This document shows positions 28,464 to 36,894 of a stretch of DNA of 64,000 nt, piece after piece; position 1 is the stretch's first letter; each line of letters begins with the position of its first letter. Where the stretch lies: NCBI GenBank assembly GCA_942492635.1, contig CALOFP010000002.1, positions 1,426,001-1,490,000 on the forward strand, in the 5' to 3' direction. The notes under the pieces were generated by a model. It saw nothing but the letters and a program-made list of their open reading frames with translations, did no database searches and was not told the DNA's origin. This stretch comes from CALOFP01 sp942492635. GTDB lineage: Bacteria > UBP6 > UBA1177 > CALOFP01. Made by a program: the position numbers and the translations under genes.

Positions 28464-29459
28464 ATGAAGTGTGCTGTATTTGTTGAAAAGAATCCGGTTA
28501 CCGGAAAGCTGAGGAACGTAAGTCTCGAGCTTTCCCATAAGGCCCATACTCTCATGAAACCCTACGACGGTGAAATAATCGGAATTTTCGTAGGTGACGA
28601 ACTTCCGGAAGATGCGGATGAGCTTTTCGCCGCAGGAATGGACAGACTTCTCTACTACAAGGATGAGAGGCTCAAGGATCTTCACTCCATCGCATACAAG
28701 AATCTTCTCGAGCAGATGATAAAGTGCGAGGAGCCCGACATAGTTCTCTTCGGAGCTACACACACGGGCCGAGACGTTGCGCCGCTCATCTCCTCGTCAC
28801 TCAAGACGGGACTTACCGCCGACTGTACACAGCTCTACATCGACGACTACAAGGACAAGGGCAAAATTCTCTATCAGATGAGACCTGCGTTCGGCGGAAA
28901 CATCCTTGCAACAATCATCACTCCCGACAACCGTCCCATGATGGCGACTGTTCGTGAGGGTGTAATGCTTCTTCCTGAAGAGAAACCGGGAAAACCTTCG
29001 AAGATGGAAGCTTTCAAGGCCGACTTCGACGAAAGCTGGATCAGGAGCCAGTTCCTCGCGACAATTCCCCGTGAAAGCAAGGTTGATTTCAACGGCTGCG
29101 ACATCATCGTTGCCGGTGGTGCGGGCGTGGGCAGCAAGGAGAGCTTCAAGCTCATCGAGCAGCTCGCGGAAGCGCTCGGCGGCGAAGTTGCAGCAAGCCG
29201 TGCAGCAGTCGACTTCGGTTTTGTGGAAAAGGATCGCCAGGTCGGACAGACAGGAGCTGTCGTAAGACCGAAACTCTACATCGCATGTGGAATTTCAGGA
29301 CAGATCCAGCACCGCGCCGGAATGGAGGAATCACAGAAAATCATCGCGATCAACAACGATCCCAACGCTCCGATCTTCAAGATCGCCCACATGGGAATTG
29401 TCGGAGATATCAAGGATGTTGTTCCCGTCATGATCAAATATCTGAGGGAGGAAGCATAA
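28464..29459 (+). CDS. etfA: Electron transfer flavoprotein, alpha subunit
   Basis: A 331-residue ETF alpha (FixB-type) that forms the FAD-binding heterodimer with EtfB. The C-terminal FAD domain shows VAGGAGVGSKESF, ASRAAVDFGFV, VGQTG, VRPKLYIACGISGQIQH and INNDPNAPIF. Two ATGs lie in tandem over the etfB stop; the second (28464) is 5 bases after GAGGTG and is chosen. No extra ferredoxin domain is present. Confidence 0.95.
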   Translation: MKCAVFVEKNPVTGKLRNVSLELSHKAHTLMKPYDGEIIGIFVGDELPEDADELFAAGMDRLLYYKDERLKDLHSIAYKNLLEQMIKCEEPDIVLFGATHTGRDVAPLISSSLKTGLTADCTQLYIDDYKDKGKILYQMRPAFGGNILATIITPDNRPMMATVREGVMLLPEEKPGKPSKMEAFKADFDESWIRSQFLATIPRESKVDFNGCDIIVAGGAGVGSKESFKLIEQLAEALGGEVAASRAAVDFGFVEKDRQVGQTGAVVRPKLYIACGISGQIQHRAGMEESQKIIAINNDPNAPIFKIAHMGIVGDIKDVVPVMIKYLREEA

Positions 29460-31162
29460 TGGCTAACTTTTTTAACGAAAGCAGAAAACTCAATCTTGAC
29501 ATATTGGATATCAAGGAGATCGTAAGCTATCTTGAGGACGATTTCAAAGGCGAGGACGGCGACTCTCTCACCTCATACGAAGAGGCCCTCAAGTGGTACG
29601 AAATGGTTCTCAGCAACGCAGGTGACATCTGTGCCAACTTCATCGCTCCCAGAGCGGAAGAGGTTGACAGAAAGGGCGCATCCTTCAAGGACGGCGTTGT
29701 CGAGTGGGCTCCCGAGACAAAGGAGAACATGGACACACTTGCAAAGGCAGGATACATGGGAGGAACACTTCCCAGAAAATACGGCGGACTCAACCTTCCC
29801 GTAACCGTCAACAACATGGTTGTGGAGATGGTTTCCCAGGCCGACGCAAGTCTCATGAACCTTTACGGACTTCAGGATATCGCCGTAACCGTCTACAAAT
29901 TCGGAGACGAAGAGCAGAAGAACAGGGTTCTCCCCAAGTTTTGCAGCGGTGAAGTAAGCGGCTCCATGGCACTCACAGAGCCCGATGCAGGCAGCGACCT
30001 TCAGGCAGTTGAACTCAAGGCGATCGAAAAGGACGGCGAGTGGTACCTCGACGGTGTAAAACGTTTCATCACCAACGGATGCGGAGAGGTCAGCCTCGTA
30101 CTCGCAAGATCCGAAGGTGGTACAAAAGGCGGAAGAGGACTCAGCATGCTCCTCTACGAACGCTACCGCGACGACAACATGATCATCCGTCGTATCGAGG
30201 ACAAACTCGGAATCCACGGAAGCCCCACATGCGAACTTCAGTTCAACATGGCAAAGGCAGAGCTCGTCGGAAAGCGTAAGTACGGACTCATCAAGTACGT
30301 AATGAGCCTCATGAACGGAGCCCGTCTTGCAACATCCGCACAGGCGCTCGGAGTTGCTCAGGCAGCATACGAAGAGGCTGTGAAGTACGCTAACGAAAGA
30401 GAGCAGTTCGGAAAGGCTATCGTAAACTTCCCGGCTGTATACCAGATGCTCAAGTCAATGCAGGCTGAAATCGAGACGACCAGGGTTCTTCTCAACCGTA
30501 CATCCATAGAAGTCGACTACGAGGATATGTACGAAAGAAAGATCAAGGAAGGCGACAAGGATGCAAAAGCCAAACTCAAGAAGGCAAGCGCCCTTGCAGG
30601 ATTCCTCACACCGCTCATCAAGTTCACAGCAACCGAGATGGCGAACAAAGTTGCCTACGATTCACTCCAGATTCACGGCGGCTGCGGATACATGAAGGAT
30701 TTCCCCATCGAAAGACTTTTCCGTGACGCACGTATCACAAACATCTACGAAGGAACGACACAGCTTCAGGTTGTTGCGGCGATCGGCGGAGTTACCTCCG
30801 GAATACTTGAAAGCGAGTGGGAGAAATTCAGGGCACTTGAAATCTCCGTACTCGAGAACAAGAAGACAAAGATTCTCGGCATGATCGATCTTCTCAACGA
30901 AACAGCACAGAAGGTCAAGGATTTCCAGAGCAAGGAGTTCCTCGACTACGTTGCGAACCACCTTGTTGAGATGGCATCCATCATCTACCGTGCAGCGCTC
31001 TACCTTCCCGTTGCCGAAAAGCATCAGGACAAGAGAAGAATGTTCAAGTTCTTCATGCGCGAATCAGAAACAAGACTCGACTACCTCGTTAAGAAAATCG
31101 ATACCCTCAAAGCCACATACGGAGAGGATATCGCAGAACTCAAAGAGGATTTTCTCGCCTAA
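29459..31162 (+). CDS. Acyl-CoA dehydrogenase
   Basis: A 567-residue flavoenzyme oxidising acyl-CoA to enoyl-CoA. Visible are GSMALTEPDAGSDLQ (signature 1), the C-terminal QIHGGCGYMKDFPIERLFRD and YEGTTQLQ with the catalytic-type Glu431, and a ~100-residue C-terminal extension that marks the long acyl-CoA dehydrogenase subgroup. The frame is open upstream inside etfA, but ATG 29459 overlaps the etfA stop by one base and follows GGGAGGAA, so this start is firm. With etfBA it forms a complete fatty-acid or branched-acyl oxidation electron unit; chain-length preference cannot be read. Confidence 0.94.
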   Translation: MANFFNESRKLNLDILDIKEIVSYLEDDFKGEDGDSLTSYEEALKWYEMVLSNAGDICANFIAPRAEEVDRKGASFKDGVVEWAPETKENMDTLAKAGYMGGTLPRKYGGLNLPVTVNNMVVEMVSQADASLMNLYGLQDIAVTVYKFGDEEQKNRVLPKFCSGEVSGSMALTEPDAGSDLQAVELKAIEKDGEWYLDGVKRFITNGCGEVSLVLARSEGGTKGGRGLSMLLYERYRDDNMIIRRIEDKLGIHGSPTCELQFNMAKAELVGKRKYGLIKYVMSLMNGARLATSAQALGVAQAAYEEAVKYANEREQFGKAIVNFPAVYQMLKSMQAEIETTRVLLNRTSIEVDYEDMYERKIKEGDKDAKAKLKKASALAGFLTPLIKFTATEMANKVAYDSLQIHGGCGYMKDFPIERLFRDARITNIYEGTTQLQVVAAIGGVTSGILESEWEKFRALEISVLENKKTKILGMIDLLNETAQKVKDFQSKEFLDYVANHLVEMASIIYRAALYLPVAEKHQDKRRMFKFFMRESETRLDYLVKKIDTLKATYGEDIAELKEDFLA

Positions 31163-31416
31163 GGCATCGTAAGAGTAATTGTCTCCTCATCCACCTTCAT
31201 GTAGAGAATTTTACAGAAGGGGATGAGGATTTTTTTTGCTCCCGTCGGAGCGTGATCCATCTGCATCTCCCTCACATTGTACTCCCCGTGAGCACACTTT
31301 CTTTCACCCTCGCAGTAAGCCTTGTAATCGAGATAAACCTGCAGAGGATCCTCCTCGAGAAACTCAAATCTCTCATCGTGGCTCGAGTTCGTTATCGAAT
31401 AAATTACAAGCTTCAT
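31159..31416 (-). CDS. Small protein of unknown function
   Basis: An 85-residue protein with no signal peptide. The ATG at 31416 has a clear GGAGGG site; the open frame extends 34 codons further without one. Two Cys (CEGERKC) and the phrase FLEEDPLQVYLDYKAYC are notable. Its stop codon overlaps the stop of the convergent acyl-CoA dehydrogenase gene by two bases. I do not recognise a family. Confidence 0.7.
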   Translation of the reverse strand: MKLVIYSITNSSHDERFEFLEEDPLQVYLDYKAYCEGERKCAHGEYNVREMQMDHAPTGAKKILIPFCKILYMKVDEETITLTMP

Positions 31417-31561
31417 GAAACCCTCCTTTTGAAAGTGGAAGAGTCGAAGAGTGAAAAAGTAATTGAAAAACTCATCCGCTTTCAGATTTATTATCCGCCT
31501 ATAACTATTATAAACCACTCGGAAAAACGCAGCAAATATGGTTGCGGGTCGTTACTGACCG

Positions 31562-31587
31562 TAGAGACGTAGCACGCTACGTCTCTA
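31562..31587. repeat. Hairpin repeat family H1 (TAGAGACGTAGC), copy 1
   Basis: TAGAGACGTAGC, two bases, GCTACGTCTCTA form a perfect 12-bp stem. Identical or near-identical copies lie at 61744-61769 and 61919-61944. It begins GTAG, like REP sequences. Confidence 0.9.
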
Positions 31588-31650
31588 AGAATTAATCGTA
31601 AAAGGTTGCGAACTGTTCTAAGTGTTCGAAAATAAAGAAAAAAACCGTAA

Positions 31651-31671
31651 GGGCTACCCGGTGGGTCGCCC
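31651..31671. repeat. Hairpin repeat family H2 (GGGCGACCC), degenerate copy
   Basis: GGGCTACCC, GGT, GGGTCGCCC form a stem with one mismatch. Related copies are at 61702-61722 and 62026-62046. Confidence 0.8.
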
Positions 31672-31882
31672 TAACATGTCTTGATATTCTTAAAAACAGT
31701 AGAATATTCCTATCTCCCCCAACCCGGTTTCCATCCGACCCTAAAAAAGAATATCTCACCGAATTTGACGTCCCAAGTCACGAAAATAAACTCCCCGATA
31801 GGAGGACAGCCGCCAACATGGCACGGATATTAAAAAAAATGGCGAAAACAGCTACTGTCGTGATTCCAAAACTATTTTCCTG

Positions 31883-32105
31883 AACAAAACAGTCTCTCAA
31901 AACGGTTGAATAACTTTTTCAAAGAAAGAGAAGTCGCTGAATTGGGTATGAAAAAAGTTTTCGGGGGCATCCTGACGTCGGGCGACATATATAAATTCGT
32001 AGCCTGTTCACACCGTCCAAAATGTCCACTCTGTCCACAAAGTCCAGAAACCCTCTTATCAAATTTTCGTGGTGAGATTATGGGGATTTTGTGCCTTGAC
32101 CCTAC
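31883..32105. repeat. Two-block dispersed repeat, left copy
   Basis: Block B (31883-31966) runs from GAACAAAAC through AACTTTTTC to GAAAAAAGTTTTCGGG. Block A (31981-32105) runs from GGCGACATATATAAA through TTCACACCGTCC and CTTATCAAATTTTCG to TTTTGTGCCT. Both blocks recur at 36517-36779 in the opposite order (A then B) with moderate identity. They flank the KAP/TetR/amidase patch. Confidence 0.7.
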
Positions 32106-32154
32106 TTAGATCGCTGGATTTGCAGAAAGTTTTATCTCACGTTTCTCAATCAGG

Positions 32155-32183
32155 AAATACTCTACACGCTGTGTAGAGTATTT
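32155..32183. repeat. Perfect 29-base palindrome
   Basis: AAATACTCTACAC, GCT, GTGTAGAGTATTT form a perfect 13-bp stem with a 3-base loop. There is no T run, so it is not a typical terminator. It lies 340 bases before the KAP NTPase gene. Confidence 0.85.
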
Positions 32184-32523
32184 AGCTGGCCGGCTCTCAG
32201 GTTAAGAATGCGCTGTTGAAAATCATTTTTTAACGGTTGAGATTCAACTTTTGATCAGTTTCTGAAACATTTTTGGAGTTTCTGAAACGGCTGGAATGTT
32301 TAAAAATGGGGTGAATTTCTTGATTTCAAATTAAAATTAGAGTATCTTTTGCTGCCAGTACTATTTATGTCTTAATGCCGCTGTTTAAGTTTTTGTAGTT
32401 ATTGAATTTTCCCTTTCTTATTCTTTTTTGATAAATAATTGTACGTTAAATCGAACTGGCAGATTGAGAGAGCTATTTGCATCTGGTATCACGCATTGTA
32501 ATTTTGAATTGAGAGGGATTCTA

Positions 32524-34014
32524 ATGAACATAAAGCCAAATACACCCCATGAACTGGTTGATAATGAGGCTCTGTTTTCAATTCATAAAAAGGCAGAGGC
32601 AATAAAAACTTTTATAACAAATTACTATGGCAGTAATGAACTACCAGAGAACAGGATAATTGCACTCTATGGCGAGTGGGGCAGTGGTAAGACCTCTGTG
32701 GTAAAACATTTGGAAAAAGAGTTGGAAAAGGCTACTTTTAAAACTATATATTTCCCAGTATGGGAATATGAAACAGATTCGGATGTCAACCTAAGTCTTT
32801 TCGATGCAATTGCAGGAAAAATAAGTGAAAAAGGGAATCATAGCGATGTAATTGTTTCGTTTTTGCAGACTGGTTACAGTATTACAAAAGGATTCGCAAA
32901 GAGTTTAAAAATAAAGACAGGTGTATTTGAATGGAATCCTTTGGAAATCTTGGAAGAATATGAAAAGTATTATAAGAGCAAGTATGCTGAAAAGAGTTTT
33001 TTCTTAAAACAGAAGGAAGAGTTTAAAAATCGCTATATAGAGTTGGAAAAGGCAGTTCTTGATGCTGATATTGATGAGAAAATTATAGTTTTTATTGATG
33101 ATTTGGATAGATGCGAACCTGAGAATATTTTGAACCTCATTTCATTAATAAAGCATTTTATGACTCTTGGAGAAAAGACTATCTTTTTCTTTAGTCTTGA
33201 TAAAAAAGCGGTATCAGAAGCAGTAAAAGTTCGATATGCAAAACATGTAAATGCAAATGAATATTTGGAAAAGATTTTTGACATATCTTTTACGATGCCT
33301 ACCTTCACCGAAAAAACTAATATTTTGAAGGAGTATTTCCCTGAATACAGTCGAGAACCTGGAGTTGTTGAAAGGATAATTGAATTTCTAAATAGCATTA
33401 AATTTGGTATACCACGTCATTTGAAAAAAGTTTTAAATAAATATGAATTTACAAAACACCTTCGGAATAGTGAAGATGTTGTTTATAGAGCTATCCCAGC
33501 TGGTATGAACAATCTTCTTTTTGATGTTTTATGGTTGTATCTAATAATACTCCATGACTTTTATCATAACAAATTTATCGAAATTGAAGATTATATAGCA
33601 AAGACTACTCGTTATAGAGATGCTTTGAATAATATGCTAGGAGAAAAACTGAGTACAGTTGAGCTAAGAAAAGAGGTCGATGGCATGATGGAAAACTATA
33701 TGTTTGTGCATCAATATAATCTTACATATAGCGAATTGAAAATAGAAATTAAGAAACGCATGGAAAAAGATAGTCAATTCAAAGATCTGAGAAATTTATC
33801 GTTGTTATCCTATTTTTCGCCCGATGCTGACTATTTCATTCATAAATCTTTTGGATTTAAGCGAAATGATGATTTTATTGGAGCTTTTAAGTATTCCGGA
33901 AATGAAATACTTTTAGATTTTTGTAAATTTCTTAATGAAAATGAGGATCTGATGGAAAATGAATCAGATCTTAGGATTATTGATCTTTTTAACACAGCAA
34001 AATTGGTTTTGTAG
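32524..34014 (+). CDS. KAP-family P-loop NTPase
   Basis: A 496-residue STAND-like NTPase. Walker A is GEWGSGKT at residues 50-57 and Walker B is IIVFIDDLDRC near 187-197, the hallmark of KAP NTPases. FFFSLDKKAVSEAV and the GIPRHLKKVLNKY sensor region follow. Many KAP proteins carry membrane helices inserted between the Walker motifs; none is obvious here, so it is probably soluble. The ATG at 32524 has a GAGGG site; the open frame runs 32 codons further. Codons and bases are much more AT-rich than in neighbouring genes, a sign of horizontal transfer. KAP proteins occur in phage-defence and mobile islands, but no partner effector gene is visible, so the role is undetermined. Confidence 0.88.
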   Translation: MNIKPNTPHELVDNEALFSIHKKAEAIKTFITNYYGSNELPENRIIALYGEWGSGKTSVVKHLEKELEKATFKTIYFPVWEYETDSDVNLSLFDAIAGKISEKGNHSDVIVSFLQTGYSITKGFAKSLKIKTGVFEWNPLEILEEYEKYYKSKYAEKSFFLKQKEEFKNRYIELEKAVLDADIDEKIIVFIDDLDRCEPENILNLISLIKHFMTLGEKTIFFFSLDKKAVSEAVKVRYAKHVNANEYLEKIFDISFTMPTFTEKTNILKEYFPEYSREPGVVERIIEFLNSIKFGIPRHLKKVLNKYEFTKHLRNSEDVVYRAIPAGMNNLLFDVLWLYLIILHDFYHNKFIEIEDYIAKTTRYRDALNNMLGEKLSTVELRKEVDGMMENYMFVHQYNLTYSELKIEIKKRMEKDSQFKDLRNLSLLSYFSPDADYFIHKSFGFKRNDDFIGAFKYSGNEILLDFCKFLNENEDLMENESDLRIIDLFNTAKLVL

Positions 34015-34167
34015 CATATCTAATGATCTTAAAGGGTAAAGTACTGCTACCTTTATTATTCCCTTGGCAAAAAACTGCTTCAAATTTTGCCAACCTTTTC
34101 TAATATAGTTGAACGAATTTAGTTGCTTATTCTGAAATCTACAGCTACACTTTAACCATAAAGTTAA

Positions 34168-34181
34168 ACTAAATGGTTAGT
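34168..34181. promoter_or_regulatory. Putative TetR operator
   Basis: The palindrome ACTAA-ATGG-TTAGT sits 23 bases before the TetR start. An overlapping wider repeat (TAACCAT at 34153-34159 and ATGGTTA at 34173-34179) also exists. ACTAAC/GTTAGT-like palindromes are common TetR-family operators, so autoregulation is likely. Confidence 0.6.
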
Positions 34182-34204
34182 CAACGTCTTTGGGGAGTTC
34201 GGTG

Positions 34205-34864
34205 ATGAGTCATAAGCAAGAGATGGGGCGTGAGCAGAAAATTCTTCTCGCTGCGATGCAGGAGTTCAACGAGAAGGGTGTGTACGGTGCGAGGATGCAG
34301 GAGATTGCCACTCGGGCGGGCGTTAATAAGGCGCTGCTGCATTACTATTTCCGGTCGAAAGATCAACTCTACGTGAAGGTGCTTGAGGCTATTGCTGTTC
34401 CTTTCTGGCAAAAAATGGAGAAGGGGATGGCGGAGCTGCGGGATGAGAATGATTTTCGGGGAATTGTTTTGTTGATCGCTGAAATCATTGTGGATTCAAC
34501 GGTCAATTTGCCTTACTCATCCATCCTTCTTATGGAGTTCGCTTCGGGCGGCAGGTATCTGGAGAAGATGGACAGCAGGTTGGTTGGTAAAATTATTCAG
34601 GCTCAATCGGCTGTTCTGAGTTTCTTCGCCGGGCTGATCGAGCGGAAGATCATCAAACCGTTTAATCCTCTTACTGTTTTTGTGAACATTCTCGGCATGT
34701 GTTGGAATATTTTTCTTGCCGAACCTTTTACAACTCCGGTTTTACTGTCAATGGGTGTTTCCCGCGACGAAAAATATTTCATGGAGTGCATCGACTCAAT
34801 TGTAGAGATGGCAACAGCGGGGATGCTTTGTCAGGAGAGTCAAAAAGATGGAGGAGCGAAATGA
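34205..34864 (+). CDS. TetR/AcrR-family transcriptional regulator
   Basis: A 219-residue repressor. The N-terminal helix-turn-helix reads KILLAAMQEFNEKGVYGARM, then QEIATRAGVNKALLHYYFRSKDQLYVKVLE, the standard TetR pattern. The C-terminal ligand domain is variable and gives no clue to the inducer. The ATG at 34205 lies 7 bases after GGGGAG. Its TGA overlaps the amidase ATG (ATGA), so the pair is translationally coupled and the amidase is the likely regulated gene. Confidence 0.92.
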   Translation: MSHKQEMGREQKILLAAMQEFNEKGVYGARMQEIATRAGVNKALLHYYFRSKDQLYVKVLEAIAVPFWQKMEKGMAELRDENDFRGIVLLIAEIIVDSTVNLPYSSILLMEFASGGRYLEKMDSRLVGKIIQAQSAVLSFFAGLIERKIIKPFNPLTVFVNILGMCWNIFLAEPFTTPVLLSMGVSRDEKYFMECIDSIVEMATAGMLCQESQKDGGAK

Positions 34865-36441
34865 AGAATTCGGTAGGAATGGGTGCCGCGGAAATTAAAA
34901 AGGGGATTTCGGAGGGAACGTTTTCTGTTTCGGATGTCGTGAGCAGTCACATCAACCGGATTAAGGCTGTTAATGGCGACCTCAATGCAGTGATCTGGCC
35001 GAGATTTGATGAAGCTTTGGATGAGGCGAAAAAGGCGGATGAGAAGATTCGGAAAGGAGAAAACCATGGTTCTCTTTTCGGTGTCCCGATAACGATCAAG
35101 GATCAGTTTCTTGTAAAGGGAACTCCCACAAGTTGCGGTCTTGCCCACCGGTCAAAGGAAATTCTCGATGAAGAGGGTTCACTGATTTCAAGGCTGAGGA
35201 AGGAGGGCGCGATAATTCTCGGCAAAACCAATCTTCCCCAGCTTCTTGTATCCCACGAGAGCAACCACGCTCTTTACGGCCACGCAAAAAATCCATGGAA
35301 TCATGAGAGAACTCCGGGAGGAAGCAGCGGCGGCGAGGCGGCGATAATTGCTGCGGGGGGATCGCCTCTCGGTTTGGGCGGGGATATGGGAGGCAGTATT
35401 CGAATTCCGGCGCACTGCTGTGGTATTAGCGGTTTAAAACCTACCAATTCAAGGTTTCCCAATGACGACACTCCTCTGGATAGGGGCTATTTCAGCGATC
35501 TTTTAGGTTTCGAGGCGGTTGTTGTCCAGCCGGGACCGATGGCCCGGAATGTGGATGATTTGAAGCTGATGATGGACTCTCTTCTTAAAGAGCCTTTTGA
35601 TTCCTCTGATAGTTCGCCCCCAGTCCCTTGGGAGTGCGGAGCGGTGAAAAAGATGAACGGGCTCAGGATCGGAGTCTATTCGGATAACGGTATATTTTCC
35701 ACTTCTCCAGCCGTCAGGAGGGTGGTTGCTGAAGCAGCCGGGGCTTTGCGTGATCAGGGATGTTCTGTGGTGGATTTTAAACCGCCTTCGCCATCACGAG
35801 GAATAGAGCTCTACTTTTCACTCTTGAGTGCGGACGGCGGAAAATGGATAAAAAAATCGCTGGCGGGGGAAACTCCCATTCCGGACATAAAAGCTTTCCT
35901 GATGGCTGCGGGCTGTCCCGATTTTATGCGGAAGCCGCTCTCTCTTCTGCTCGGGTTTCTTGGTCAGCAGCATGCGTCGGAAATGATTCGATTCAAGGGA
36001 AATTACGGTGCCGGTCACTACTGGAGCCTGTGCGCCGAAAGATCACGATATCGAAGCATGTTTTTGAAGGCAATGGATAGCGAGAACATCGACATTCTCA
36101 TCTGCCCGCCATACTCAGTCGCCGCGCCGTTTTTTGATAACAACGCTTCGGGCGTCAACTCGCTCAGCTGTACCCACTCCGCGCTTTTCAACATGCTCGG
36201 CAATCCCGCCGGAGTTGTTGCCGCCGGAAGGGTAAGGGAAGGTGAGGAGAGCGATCGACCTCCAAGCCGCGACAGAGCGCAGCAGGATGCTGTTAAAAAT
36301 GAGAAGGGCAGCAGAGGTTTGCCTGTAGGCGTTCAAGTCGTAGGACGCCACTGGAGAGAAGATCAGGTTCTTGCCGTTATGAAAGTGCTGGAACAGTATT
36401 TCCGAAGCACAAGGGACTATCCCGCATTTTCAATGTCATAA
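34861..36441 (+). CDS. Amidase-signature family hydrolase
   Basis: A 526-residue amidase with the full Ser-cisSer-Lys triad: Lys80 in ITIKDQF, Ser155 in GGSSGGEA and nucleophile Ser179 in DMGGSIRIP. The 24-residue spacing between the serines equals that of fatty acid amide hydrolase. The C-terminal GLPVGVQVVGRHWREDQVL block is also canonical. GatA is less likely because gatB and gatC are absent. Substrates of the family range from fatty amides to aryl amides. The ATG overlaps the stop of the TetR gene; upstream in-frame codons lie inside that gene. Confidence 0.9.
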   Translation: MKNSVGMGAAEIKKGISEGTFSVSDVVSSHINRIKAVNGDLNAVIWPRFDEALDEAKKADEKIRKGENHGSLFGVPITIKDQFLVKGTPTSCGLAHRSKEILDEEGSLISRLRKEGAIILGKTNLPQLLVSHESNHALYGHAKNPWNHERTPGGSSGGEAAIIAAGGSPLGLGGDMGGSIRIPAHCCGISGLKPTNSRFPNDDTPLDRGYFSDLLGFEAVVVQPGPMARNVDDLKLMMDSLLKEPFDSSDSSPPVPWECGAVKKMNGLRIGVYSDNGIFSTSPAVRRVVAEAAGALRDQGCSVVDFKPPSPSRGIELYFSLLSADGGKWIKKSLAGETPIPDIKAFLMAAGCPDFMRKPLSLLLGFLGQQHASEMIRFKGNYGAGHYWSLCAERSRYRSMFLKAMDSENIDILICPPYSVAAPFFDNNASGVNSLSCTHSALFNMLGNPAGVVAAGRVREGEESDRPPSRDRAQQDAVKNEKGSRGLPVGVQVVGRHWREDQVLAVMKVLEQYFRSTRDYPAFSMS

Positions 36442-36894
36442 AATTTCCATACAAGTCCGCGAGATGGGTAAAAGCAGGGCAGAATATTTGTAACAGCTTA
36501 ATTCCATTGGGTTCGTGGCGGATATATAAATCCATGACCTATTCACACCGTCCATATTGTCCTATCTGTACATAAAGTCCGGAAGACCTTTCATCAAATT
36601 TTCGCATTTGAGATTAAGGGAATTTTGTGCCTAGATTCTGATGAATAGGTAAAAGATCAGGAAAATAGTCGCTGCCTTGATTTGAAAAATCTTTTTTTGA
36701 ACAAAACATAACCACAAACCGGGTAACTTTTTCCCTTACTTTCCAGCAGCTTTATTGGAAACGAAAAAAGTTTTCGGGACGTTATGTCATAGAGTTTCGT
36801 TCGAGATAATAAAATAATCTATTGAAACCTTCTGCCGATTGTACGGCTTAATCCAAAGGTATATAATGAAAAGAGGTTTTGACGGGAGTTTGAA
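36442..36894. other. Intergenic region with dispersed repeat
   Basis: No gene is seen. The right copy of the two-block repeat occupies 36517-36779. A GGGAG ribosome-binding site for the kinase gene is at about 36884. Confidence 0.6.
36517..36779. repeat. Two-block dispersed repeat, right copy
   Basis: Block A (36517-36642; GGCGGATATATAAA, TTCACACCGTCC, ATCAAATTTTCG, TTTTGTGCCT) is followed by block B (about 36697-36779; GAACAAAAC, AACTTTTTC, GAAAAAAGTTTTCGGG). The order is reversed relative to 31883-32105 while each block keeps its orientation. Confidence 0.7.

Larger units (their letters stand above)
31417..32523. other. Long non-coding region rich in repeats
   Basis: Over 1 kb without a convincing gene lies upstream of the KAP NTPase. 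It holds two hairpin repeats (31562-31587, 31651-31671), a two-block dispersed repeat (31883-32105) and a perfect 29-base palindrome (32155-32183), each listed separately. A 67-codon open frame at 31906-32109 lies within the dispersed repeat and has no ribosome-binding site. Confidence 0.6.

Noticed and set aside
31906..32109. A 67-codon open frame as a small gene
   Set aside because: It lies across the dispersed A/B repeat, has no ribosome-binding site, and the other repeat copy does not preserve the frame.
32524..34014. Calling the KAP NTPase a proven anti-phage system
   Set aside because: KAP proteins occur in defence loci but also elsewhere; no partner gene, effector domain or other defence gene is seen.
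34861..36441. GatA subunit of the tRNA amidotransferase
   Set aside because: gatB and gatC are absent and the gene is coupled to a TetR regulator, which fits a catabolic amidase better.
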